A DNA stretch of 64,000 bases, taken from positions 310,001-374,000 of the forward strand of contig NZ_JAFBIT010000001.1 of the NCBI RefSeq assembly GCF_021531715.1, written 5' to 3'. Shown piece after piece: positions 42,041-51,184 of this stretch; the stretch's first letter is position 1; the number at the start of each line of letters is the position of its first letter. The translations under genes and the position numbers were made by a program. The DNA comes from Anaeromassilibacillus senegalensis. GTDB taxonomy: Bacteria; Bacillota; Clostridia; Oscillospirales; Acutalibacteraceae. The notes beneath the pieces were generated by a model, which was given only the letters and a program-made list of their open reading frames with translations, had not been told where the DNA came from and searched no databases.

Positions 42041-43618
42041 TCAGAAGCGCTCGGGGCGGATGCCGCAGGGCTCTGTCCAGTCAAAGCGCTGCGTATCGTG
42101 GCCAAACCGCCAAACGGACGGGCAGGTGGTCCGGTGCCAGTCGAGCGGACGGGCCGTCGGCTGTGCTGCAGATGCGCGGCGATACGCTTTCCGCAGAATC
42201 CCGCGCAACGACTCGTTCAGATACGAAGCCGGCACGGAGACGAGGAACGGCGTGCCGCTCTTCGCGACAAGCTCCAGCCAGCGCAACGCGAGCGTTTCAT
42301 CCACCGCCGCAGTCAGAGGCACGCAGTCCGCGTCGATCGCAAAAAAGCGCCCGTGCTGCGCGGCGGTGAACGCCAGCGTGTTGACACCCATGCGGCGTGT
42401 GCGCGGCCATGCCTGTCCGCTTACATCGTCGCCGGTTCGGTTGAGATGCATCAGTCCCGCGCCGAGGTGTCCGATGCAGTTGCAGCCCATGATCAGCGCG
42501 CCGTCCGCCGCTTCCAGAATCCGACGGTACAGCGCCGTGATGATTTCCGCCGTCGTGCGCGTCTCGTCCGCGAAGCGCCAGCCGGGCGTTGTCCATTCAA
42601 AATCCATCTGAAATCCCCAGCGCCCCAGCAGGTCGTACGTCGAAAAATCGTGCTTGATGAGCTTATAGCCCCAGCCCGAAACCGTACGGATATCCTCCGC
42701 GATGTAATCGAGCACGGCAGGAATGGAGGGATCGAGATATTCGCGGTCGCGCTGCAGCCGCCAGCTATCCGGAATCGCCGGGTCGCGGTTCAGCAACAGC
42801 CGCACCCAGATGCCCGGGCGCACGCCCTTTGCGCGTATCTTCTCCGCCAGCGCGGGCATATCCGGGAAGCCTTTGTTTCCCGCGCGCCACGGGCCGCCGA
42901 TGTATCCGTTTCCGCGCAGAACCTGCCAGCAGTCGTCGATGATGAACCACGGGCGGTTTTCGAGCCCTTCTGTCAGCTCGGAAAGCGCCTGCACCTCGCG
43001 CAGAACGTCCGCCTCCGTGGCATTTCCGTAGGCGTGATACCAGTTATTCCCGCCGTACACCGGCTCGGGCGGCAGAATCGGGTCAGAGCAAAGCACTTCA
43101 TAAAAGGCGCACTGTGCGTCGAAGCCGTCCGCATCTTCATAGCGCGCAGCGCAGATCTCCGCCGCGCGCAGCGTGCGCCCATGCAGCCGGACACCCATGC
43201 CGCCGCAGCGCGTGTCGAGATACAGCGAATACCCGGCGGCCTCCGCTGTCCAGAAGCACATCGCGCCCGGGCGCACGCGCACGCCGAACGCCTGCGTCTG
43301 CGCGCCGCTCTGCACGAAGAAATACCACGGCAGAATGCGCTCGGGCACATAATGCCGCCATTCCAGATCGCCATAGCCGCGCTCCCACGCGCCGCCGAGC
43401 ACCACACCGTCCTCGGGCAGACGCTCTGCCCAATGCAGGATCACGCGCCGAACCGGCGTCTTTTCCGCCGTCACAAAGACGGCCAGCGCGCCGTCCGTCT
43501 CCCGCAGCTCCACGGCGATATCCTGCCACTGCGTCGGATTCTGAAACGCGCGGAACTCGCGCGCATCGTCTGTTTCGATCGTGATGCCCGTCGGCATCGC
43601 AAGCACTTTTTCATGCAT
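42041..43618 (-). CDS. GH36-like alpha-glycosidase
   Basis: This 525-residue protein has an N-terminal beta-sandwich (1 to about 180) and a TIM barrel. The barrel contains WFIIDDCWQ (226-232), the nucleophile segment YKLIKHDFS with Asp324, and RTGDDVS (394-400) with the likely acid/base Asp. These fit clan GH-D alpha-galactosidase-like enzymes (COG3345 type). It lacks a signal peptide. It is divergent from the tetR-GH1-ROK-GH3 operon, suggesting a shared regulator. The natural substrate is uncertain. Confidence 0.78.
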   Translation of the reverse strand: MHEKVLAMPTGITIETDDAREFRAFQNPTQWQDIAVELRETDGALAVFVTAEKTPVRRVILHWAERLPEDGVVLGGAWERGYGDLEWRHYVPERILPWYFFVQSGAQTQAFGVRVRPGAMCFWTAEAAGYSLYLDTRCGGMGVRLHGRTLRAAEICAARYEDADGFDAQCAFYEVLCSDPILPPEPVYGGNNWYHAYGNATEADVLREVQALSELTEGLENRPWFIIDDCWQVLRGNGYIGGPWRAGNKGFPDMPALAEKIRAKGVRPGIWVRLLLNRDPAIPDSWRLQRDREYLDPSIPAVLDYIAEDIRTVSGWGYKLIKHDFSTYDLLGRWGFQMDFEWTTPGWRFADETRTTAEIITALYRRILEAADGALIMGCNCIGHLGAGLMHLNRTGDDVSGQAWPRTRRMGVNTLAFTAAQHGRFFAIDADCVPLTAAVDETLALRWLELVAKSGTPFLVSVPASYLNESLRGILRKAYRRASAAQPTARPLDWHRTTCPSVWRFGHDTQRFDWTEPCGIRPERF

Positions 43619-43696
43619 AGATACTTTCTCTCCCAGCTTTTTTCACCAGTATAACACAGTGCGGCCAAAAAGGAAATCTTCTGCCGCTAAAAAAAC

Positions 43697-43748
43697 TTGA
43701 CAGGTATTTCTGCGCATGGTACCATAAAAACGACGGATGCGTCGTTTT
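43697..43748 (+). promoter_or_regulatory. tetR promoter with a perfect palindromic operator
   Basis: TTGACA (43697-43702), 17 bp, TACCAT (43720-43725). Immediately after the -10 box is AAAACGACG-GATG-CGTCGTTTT (43727-43748), a perfect 9-bp palindrome with a 4-bp centre, in the expected position for TetR self-repression. The divergent GH36-like gene starts 79 bp to the left of the -35 box. Confidence 0.8.
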
Positions 43749-43769
43749 AATTTTGAGGAGTGTGAAAGT

Positions 43770-45808
<2,039 letters not shown>

Positions 45809-45824
45809 GCAGGAGGATACGAAA

Positions 45825-46757
45825 ATGAACAAGCTGGTATTTGACATCGGGGCAACAAACATCAAGTTCGCGGTCATGACGCCGGAGGGAGACATCGTGA
45901 AGCGCTACTCAACACCTACTCCGCATGACACGCTGGAGCACTATCTCGAGGCGCTCTGCGTGCTGGCCGAGCCGGAAAAGGCCGGAGTGGACGGCGTAGC
46001 CGTCTCGACCAACGGCCGCATGTACCCGGACGGCGACACCTACCGCGCGTATACGAGCGATTTTCTGATCGGCGTGAACCTTCGGGAGGCGCTGGAAAGC
46101 CGCCTGCACTTGCCGGTCACGGTCGAGAACGACGGTCTGGCCGCCGCGCTCGGCGAATGGTGGAAGGGCGCTGGGCGCGGGACAAAAAACATGCTCGGCG
46201 TTGTGCTGGGTTCCGGCATGGGCTCCGGACTGATCCTCGATGGCAAGCCGTACAGAGGTTCCAAGCGCAACGCGGCCATGGCGTTCGGCCTGCTCTCGGT
46301 CGCCGAGCCGGAGAAGGAGAATTATCTGGCAAGCGGCATTTCGACCGCGTTCCCGCTCGTTCTGTACAAGGTTGCTGCCGCGAAAGGGCTGGATCCCCGC
46401 ACCGTCACCGGGCCGCAGGTGTTTGAATGGGCCGAGGCGGGCGATCCCGTAGCGGCGGCGCTGCTCGAGCAGTATTACCGGAGCGTCGCGATCCCGATTT
46501 TTAGCAGCGCGCTTCTGCTCGATCTTGACTGCATCGTGCTCACAGGCGGCCTTGCCGCGCAGAAGAGCCTCATCGAGGGCGTACAGCGGAACCTCAAAAG
46601 CATCGCTGCCCGTGCTCTGACCGTGGAGGGAATCGACATTTCCGCGCTCGGCATCACGATCGACTATCAGGATTTCAATGTCCGGCTGCGCGCAGGCGAG
46701 TTGAACCTCGACGCCAATCTGTACGGCGCGCTGTATCATCTGCAAACCGGTTGTTAA
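45825..46757 (+). CDS. ROK-family sugar kinase
   Basis: The ATG at 45825 has AGGAGG 7 bp upstream. The 310 residues begin with the phosphate motif FDIGATNIKFAV. The sugar-binding/catalytic segment is VENDGLAAALGEWWKGAG with the catalytic Asp, followed by VVLGSGMGSGLILDG. The Cys-rich zinc motif of many ROK proteins is missing (GSKRNAAMAFG stands in its place). No DNA-binding domain is present, so it is a kinase, probably of glucose freed by the flanking GH1 and GH3 enzymes. Confidence 0.88.
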   Translation: MNKLVFDIGATNIKFAVMTPEGDIVKRYSTPTPHDTLEHYLEALCVLAEPEKAGVDGVAVSTNGRMYPDGDTYRAYTSDFLIGVNLREALESRLHLPVTVENDGLAAALGEWWKGAGRGTKNMLGVVLGSGMGSGLILDGKPYRGSKRNAAMAFGLLSVAEPEKENYLASGISTAFPLVLYKVAAAKGLDPRTVTGPQVFEWAEAGDPVAAALLEQYYRSVAIPIFSSALLLDLDCIVLTGGLAAQKSLIEGVQRNLKSIAARALTVEGIDISALGITIDYQDFNVRLRAGELNLDANLYGALYHLQTGC

Positions 46758-46765
46758 AATTATCA

Positions 46766-46794
46766 TTGTAAACGGCAGGGAAATGTGCTATGCT
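46766..46794 (+). promoter_or_regulatory. Possible internal promoter of the GH3 gene
   Basis: TTGTAA (46766-46771), 17 bp, TATGCT (46789-46794), 46 bp before the GH3 start. Confidence 0.45.
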
Positions 46795-46839
46795 GTTTGT
46801 AAAACGCGATCACGCGCAAATCAGAAAAGGAAATCCGCG

Positions 46840-49113
46840 ATGAAAGAAAAATTCCGGGACAGCACGCTTTCCCCGAAAGAGCGTGCAAAAGATCTTCTCG
46901 GGCGGCTGACGCTCCGCGAGAAGGTCGGACAGGTGAACCAGAAGCTGTACGGCTTCAACAGCTATACGAGAGACGGTGAGAATATCGAGCTTGCCGATTC
47001 TTTCCGGCAGGAGGTCGAAAAATGGGGCGGACTCGGCGTCCTGTACGGCCTTTACCGCGCAGACCCGTGGGCGAACAAAGACTACTCCACCGGTCTGACC
47101 GGCACGGCGGCGATCCGTGCCTACAACCTCGCACAGAAATACGTGCTTGACCACTCGCGCTTTCAGATTCCGATGCTCATGAGCACGGAGTGCCCGCACG
47201 GCCATCAGGCGCTCGACGGCTATCTGCTGCCGGTCAACCTCGCGATGGGTGCGGCGTGGAATCCGGCACTCGTGGAGGACGGCTTCACCGTTGTCGGCAG
47301 GCAGATCCGCGAAATGGGTGTCGATCTCGCGCTGATCTCCATGCTCGACGTGCTCCGCGATCCGCGCTGGGGCCGCAGCGAGGAGTGCTACGGCGAGGAT
47401 CCGTACCTCTGCGCGCAGAACGCGGCGGCAGCGATACGCGGCTGTGTCCGCGCGGGCGTAGACGCCGTCTCCAAGCATTTCTGTGCACAGGGCGAGACGA
47501 CCGGCGGCGTCAACGCGAGCGCCGCGCGCATCGGCGAGCGCGAGCTGCGTGAGATCCATTTGCCGCCGATGGCGGCGGCAGCAAAAGCGGGCGCAAAGGG
47601 CGTCATGGCGGCGTACAACGAGATCGACGGCATTCCTTGCCACGCCAACGCGTGGCTTCTGCAGGATATCCTGCGCGGCGAAATGGGCTTTGACGGCATC
47701 GTCATGGCGGACGGCGTCGCGATCGATCGCCTCAATATGCTGACGGGCGGAGATTTTGCGGCAAGCGGTGCCGCGGCACTGAATGCCGGCGTGGACGTCA
47801 GCCTGTGGGACGACGGATTCACGCGTCTCGAGGAGGCCGTGCAGCGCGGGCTTGTTCCGGAGGAAAGGCTGGACCGTGCTGTGCTCCGCGTGCTCGAGAT
47901 GAAGTTTGAGTGTGGCCTGTTCGAGCATCCGTATCTCGAGGAAAAGCCGCTGACTGTATTTACAGCGGAAAATGCTCCGCAGAGCCTTGAAATCGCGCGC
48001 CAGTCTGCCGTTTTGCTCAAAAACGACGGCGTCCTGCCGCTCGATCCCGAGAAGCCGCTTTCCATCGCGGTGATTGGCCCGAATGCGGACGCGATCTACC
48101 AGCAGCTCGGCGATTACACGCCGCCGCTTCGGGATGGCGAGGGCATCACGCTGCTCGACGGCGTGCACCGCGCGTTCCCAAACGCCAAAGTGTGCTTCGC
48201 ACCCGGCTGCACGATTTGCGGCGAAGAAACCGACCGCATCGGAGAAGCAGCCGCACTTGCCGCAGAAAGCGACCTGGTGATTCTGGCGCTTGGCGGTTCC
48301 TCCAGCCGCTTCGCCGGTGCGGAGTTTGACACAAACGGCGCGGCGGTCGTCGGCGCAAAGCTGCAGATGGACTGCGGCGAGGGTGTCGACACAGCATCAC
48401 TCGAGCTGCCCGGCGCGCAGAACGCGCTGGCTGAGGCCGTTTTTGCGGCCGGTAAGCCTGTCGTTTCGGTGATGATCTCCGGCCGTCCGTATGCGATCCC
48501 GGAAATCGCCGAAAAGACCGATGCGTTGCTCTGGGCGTTTTATCCCGGCCCGTGGGGCGGTCAGGCAATCGCCGAGGTGCTGAGCGGTGCAGTGAATCCT
48601 TCCGGCTGCCTGCCAGTTTCGATCCCGCGCACAGCCGGTCAGCTTCCGGTTTACTACAACGCACGCGCATCCTACGACGTGCTGCGCTACCGCGATCTCG
48701 GGAATACGCCGTTGTTCCCGTTCGGTTTCGGCCTGCACTACACGCAATTTATGGTTGAGAACGTGGAAAGCGCGGAGAGCATCGGCGTTGGAGCGCTTCG
48801 CGGCGGAGAAACGCATACGGTGCGCTGTACGGTTCATAACACCGGCTGCCGTGCAGGTCACGCCGTTCTGCAGCTTTTCATTCAGGGGATGTCCGGCAGC
48901 ATCGTGCGCCGCGTGCGCGAGCTCAAGGGCTTTGAAAAGCTCTGGCTTGAGCCGGGTGAGCGGAAGAGCGTTGAGCTGCAGCTCGGGCTTGACGAGCTCG
49001 GTGTCTGGAATCGCGCCATGCAGTTTGACGCGGAGCCCGGCACGGTTCGTCTCTGCCTCGCAGAGAGCGGGCGGCCGGTCTGGAACGGCGAAATGAAAAT
49101 CACGGCGGAATAA
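46840..49113 (+). CDS. GH3 beta-glucosidase
   Basis: Of 757 residues, the N-terminal TIM barrel has the conserved STECPHG and KHFCAQG, with nucleophile Asp291 in GIVMADG. The second alpha/beta domain follows (VLLKNDGVLPL, IAVIGPNAD), then a C-terminal fibronectin III-like domain (GHAVLQLFIQG). AAAAGGAAA precedes the ATG at 46840. There is no signal peptide, so it cleaves short beta-glucosides in the cytoplasm. It is last in the TetR-GH1-ROK-GH3 module. Confidence 0.93.
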   Translation: MKEKFRDSTLSPKERAKDLLGRLTLREKVGQVNQKLYGFNSYTRDGENIELADSFRQEVEKWGGLGVLYGLYRADPWANKDYSTGLTGTAAIRAYNLAQKYVLDHSRFQIPMLMSTECPHGHQALDGYLLPVNLAMGAAWNPALVEDGFTVVGRQIREMGVDLALISMLDVLRDPRWGRSEECYGEDPYLCAQNAAAAIRGCVRAGVDAVSKHFCAQGETTGGVNASAARIGERELREIHLPPMAAAAKAGAKGVMAAYNEIDGIPCHANAWLLQDILRGEMGFDGIVMADGVAIDRLNMLTGGDFAASGAAALNAGVDVSLWDDGFTRLEEAVQRGLVPEERLDRAVLRVLEMKFECGLFEHPYLEEKPLTVFTAENAPQSLEIARQSAVLLKNDGVLPLDPEKPLSIAVIGPNADAIYQQLGDYTPPLRDGEGITLLDGVHRAFPNAKVCFAPGCTICGEETDRIGEAAALAAESDLVILALGGSSSRFAGAEFDTNGAAVVGAKLQMDCGEGVDTASLELPGAQNALAEAVFAAGKPVVSVMISGRPYAIPEIAEKTDALLWAFYPGPWGGQAIAEVLSGAVNPSGCLPVSIPRTAGQLPVYYNARASYDVLRYRDLGNTPLFPFGFGLHYTQFMVENVESAESIGVGALRGGETHTVRCTVHNTGCRAGHAVLQLFIQGMSGSIVRRVRELKGFEKLWLEPGERKSVELQLGLDELGVWNRAMQFDAEPGTVRLCLAESGRPVWNGEMKITAE

Positions 49114-49124
49114 ATGAAATTGTT

Positions 49125-49163
49125 CGGACGATATACGTTTTTTCGTGTACCGTCCGTTTTTCT
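49125..49163 (+). terminator. Terminator after the GH3 gene
   Basis: CGGACGATATACG and CGTGTACCGTCCG pair imperfectly, followed by TTTTTCTTT. Confidence 0.7.
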
Positions 49164-49186
49164 TTCGTGTTTTTTTGATTTTTATC

Positions 49187-49215
49187 TTGACTTTTTGCAG
49201 ACTGTGCATTATAAT
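49187..49215 (+). promoter_or_regulatory. Promoter of the rightward tRNA-Thr/Tyr operon
   Basis: TTGACT (49187-49192), 17 bp, TATAAT (49210-49215). Confidence 0.8.
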
Positions 49216-49259
49216 ATCGATTGTGTCAAGCGACACGGGCGGGCTGCCGCCTGATATAT

Positions 49260-49335
49260 GCTGGTGTAGCTCAGTTGGTAGAGCAGCTGATTTGTAATCA
49301 GCAGGTCAGGGGTTCGAGTCCGTTCACCAGCTCCA
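49260..49335 (+). tRNA. tRNA-Thr (TGT), second copy
   Basis: Same 76-nt sequence as the copy at 38334-38409, in opposite orientation, with encoded CCA. Confidence 0.95.
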
Positions 49336-49340
49336 AATAT

Positions 49341-49425
49341 GGAGGAGTTCCCGAGTGGCCAAAGGGGACAGACTGTAAATCTGCTGCGTCTCGCTTCGGT
49401 GGTTCGAATCCACCCTCCTCCACCA
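49341..49425 (+). tRNA. tRNA-Tyr (GTA), second copy
   Basis: Same 85-nt sequence as 38170-38254. Only 5 bp separate it from tRNA-Thr. Confidence 0.95.
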
Positions 49426-49475
49426 GAAAATGTCCTGATTTAAAAGAATCAGGACATTTTCTTTTTGTATTTTGA
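49426..49475 (+). terminator. Terminator of the rightward tRNA operon
   Basis: GAAAATGTCCTGATT pairs with AATCAGGACATTTTC, followed by TTTTTG. Confidence 0.85.
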
Positions 49476-49546
49476 GAGGGTGGATTCGAAAGCCCGTAAT
49501 CAACAGAATTCTATTTCTATATCTGCACTTGAAAGGAACAGAGAAT

Positions 49547-50104
49547 ATGAAGCCGCTGATGACAGACAGATTGATTCTGAGGAATTTTGAAGAGAGCGAT
49601 TACGAGGACGTGTACGAATTCCTGTCTCAAAGGAAAGAGGATGATTTTGAGGCATATCCGGATATTACATATGAGAATGGGCGCGAGCATCTGGAATATC
49701 GGGTTCACAATGATGAATTCGTGGCGATCCAGTTAAAGACGACGGGGAAAATCATTGGCAATGTATACTTCGGCAATCGGGATTTTGAATCCAAGGAGCT
49801 GGGCTATATCGTAAATAAAGATTATCAGCGACAAGGATATGCAACAGAGGCGATTATAGAAGTTCTGAAGGCGGGATTTCAGGCCGGAGTTCATCGCGTG
49901 TTTGCCGAGTGTGATCCCAGAAATATATGCTCGTGGAAGCTTCTTGAAAGCCTGCATTTCTCAAGAGAGGCGTTCTTCAGGCAGAATGTCTATTTCAAAA
50001 AGGATGCGAATGGAAATCCGATTTGGCAGGATACGTATGTATACTGCCTGCTCAACAAGCCGCAGAATGGGAAGAAGGCAGTAAATGACGGGGAGACAGT
50101 CTGA
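49547..50104 (+). CDS. GNAT-family N-acetyltransferase (RimJ/RimL type)
   Basis: The ATG at 49547 follows GAAAGGA. The 185-residue product begins MTDRLILRNFEESDYEDVYEF, the RimJ/RimL-like start, and has the acetyl-CoA loop in VNKDYQRQGYATEAI (Q/RxxGxA). It acetylates a protein N-terminus or small molecule; the target is unknown. Codon and base composition are lower in G+C than the flanking core genes, so it may be a recent arrival beside the tRNA locus. Confidence 0.85.
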   Translation: MKPLMTDRLILRNFEESDYEDVYEFLSQRKEDDFEAYPDITYENGREHLEYRVHNDEFVAIQLKTTGKIIGNVYFGNRDFESKELGYIVNKDYQRQGYATEAIIEVLKAGFQAGVHRVFAECDPRNICSWKLLESLHFSREAFFRQNVYFKKDANGNPIWQDTYVYCLLNKPQNGKKAVNDGETV

Positions 50105-50169
50105 CGCGCGACTCATGCGTGTTATCTACAGACCGCAGCCATTTTTAAATCAAAACGATCAAAAAGACA

Positions 50170-50203
50170 AAAAACCGGCAGCGGAAAAGCTGTCGGTTTT
50201 TCT
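50170..50203 (+). terminator. Terminator after the GNAT gene
   Basis: AAAACCGGCAGC and GCTGTCGGTTTT around a 6-nt loop, followed by TCTG. Confidence 0.75.
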
Positions 50204-50392
50204 GTCTGGGAAGAAAAACTTATTCCCGGAACGCAAAGCGGAGCGCGAGGAGCACGAGCGGGGAGAACGCGCGCTGTGCGGCGCAGCGTGAAAATCTGCG
50301 AATTTTTGAAAAAACTGACACGCATAAAGCCCCTTTCCAAAATCAAAATAATAACAACAAACGCGAGAAACGTAATAAAAAGGAGAATGAAG

Positions 50393-50584
50393 ATGAGCAG
50401 CAACAACACAATGGTGCCTGAGGCACAGGACGCAATGAATCGTTTCAAGATGGAAGCCGCAAATGAAGTCGGCGTAAACCTCAAGCAGGGCTACAACGGC
50501 GACCTCACCTCCAAGCAGGCCGGTTCGATCGGCGGCCAGATGGTCAAAAAGATGATCAAGTCCTACGAGGAAAGCATGAAGTAA
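50393..50584 (+). CDS. Alpha/beta-type small acid-soluble spore protein
   Basis: The ATG at 50393 is 8 bp after AAGGAG. The 63-residue protein has both family signatures: NRFKMEAANEVGVNL (the GPR protease cleavage region) and GDLTSKQAGSIGGQMVKKMI (the DNA-binding helix). These proteins coat and protect DNA in dormant spores. The gene is expected to be under the forespore factor sigma-G, though I did not identify that promoter. Best single sign here of an endospore former. Confidence 0.95.
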   Translation: MSSNNTMVPEAQDAMNRFKMEAANEVGVNLKQGYNGDLTSKQAGSIGGQMVKKMIKSYEESMK

Positions 50585-50596
50585 AGTTCCACCGCA

Positions 50597-50630
50597 GGGG
50601 GCGTCCGGAAACGGGCGCCCCTTCTCTGTT
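50597..50630. terminator. Bidirectional terminator between SASP and BofC-like genes
   Basis: GGGGCGTCCG-GAAA-CGGGCGCCCC, with T-rich sequence to the right and the convergent stop codon adjacent. Confidence 0.75.
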
Positions 50631-51064
50631 TATTCGTAATCCTCGATAAGCTTGTACGCCTCGGCGAGCGTATCGGTGCGGATCCCGACGAGCAGAAGCT
50701 CAAGGTCGGTCTCAGGCAGCCGGTCGAGCGGCGTTTCGATGGCATAAATCGGCACGGTGCCGTCGCCTTCAAAAATCGCGACCATGTTATCAAAGGCGCG
50801 GATGGTATAATACGGGTCGGAATTCTTAAAATTTCTTGAATTTGCCGCGTCGCCGGATTCGTTTCCTTGACTTGTTTTTCCGTTTGAGCTATAATGAACG
50901 GAAGAGTTTCCATATGCATCGGAGTAGACTGCGCTGGCGGGGATGGTCTCGCGCGCGGAAAGCGCAATGGCGATCGCAAGTACGGCTAAGGCTGTGACGA
51001 GCGCGGCCCAGAGCGTGTATTTCCGGTATTCCTCCGGACGCATGGATGCAAAGCGTATTTTCAT
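50630..51064 (-). CDS. BofC-like membrane-anchored protein
   Basis: The 144-residue protein has one N-terminal membrane anchor (LWAALVTALAVLAIAIAL), a Ser/Asn/Gly-rich linker and a C-terminal domain PYYTIRAFDNMVAIFEGDG...TPLDRLPETDLELLLVGI, the pattern of the BofC C-terminal domain and related spore proteins. The start ATG at 51064 lies divergent to the PBP gene; a much longer frame on this strand is only the antisense of that gene. It may act at the forespore membrane, by analogy. Confidence 0.7.
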   Translation of the reverse strand: MKIRFASMRPEEYRKYTLWAALVTALAVLAIAIALSARETIPASAVYSDAYGNSSVHYSSNGKTSQGNESGDAANSRNFKNSDPYYTIRAFDNMVAIFEGDGTVPIYAIETPLDRLPETDLELLLVGIRTDTLAEAYKLIEDYE

Positions 51065-51184
51065 ATAGAAGACCGTCCTTTCATGGATTCTAAACCTTAC
51101 CTCGTGTGCATAGTATCGGCAGGAGCTGGCAAAAATATACATGCTGGCCGTCTCATGCACTGGGATGATTTCAGGAGGTTCATT

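Larger units (their letters stand above)
49341..49497. repeat. Right copy of the 157-bp tRNA-Tyr inverted repeat
   Basis: Covers tRNA-Tyr, its terminator and the following GAGGGTGGATTCGAAAGCCC stretch; the reverse complement is at 38098-38254. Confidence 0.85.

Noticed and set aside
42023-43654. 543-codon plus-strand frame opposite the GH36-like gene
   Set aside because: Arg/Pro/His-rich shadow typical of high-G+C antisense; the minus-strand product has TIM-barrel motifs.
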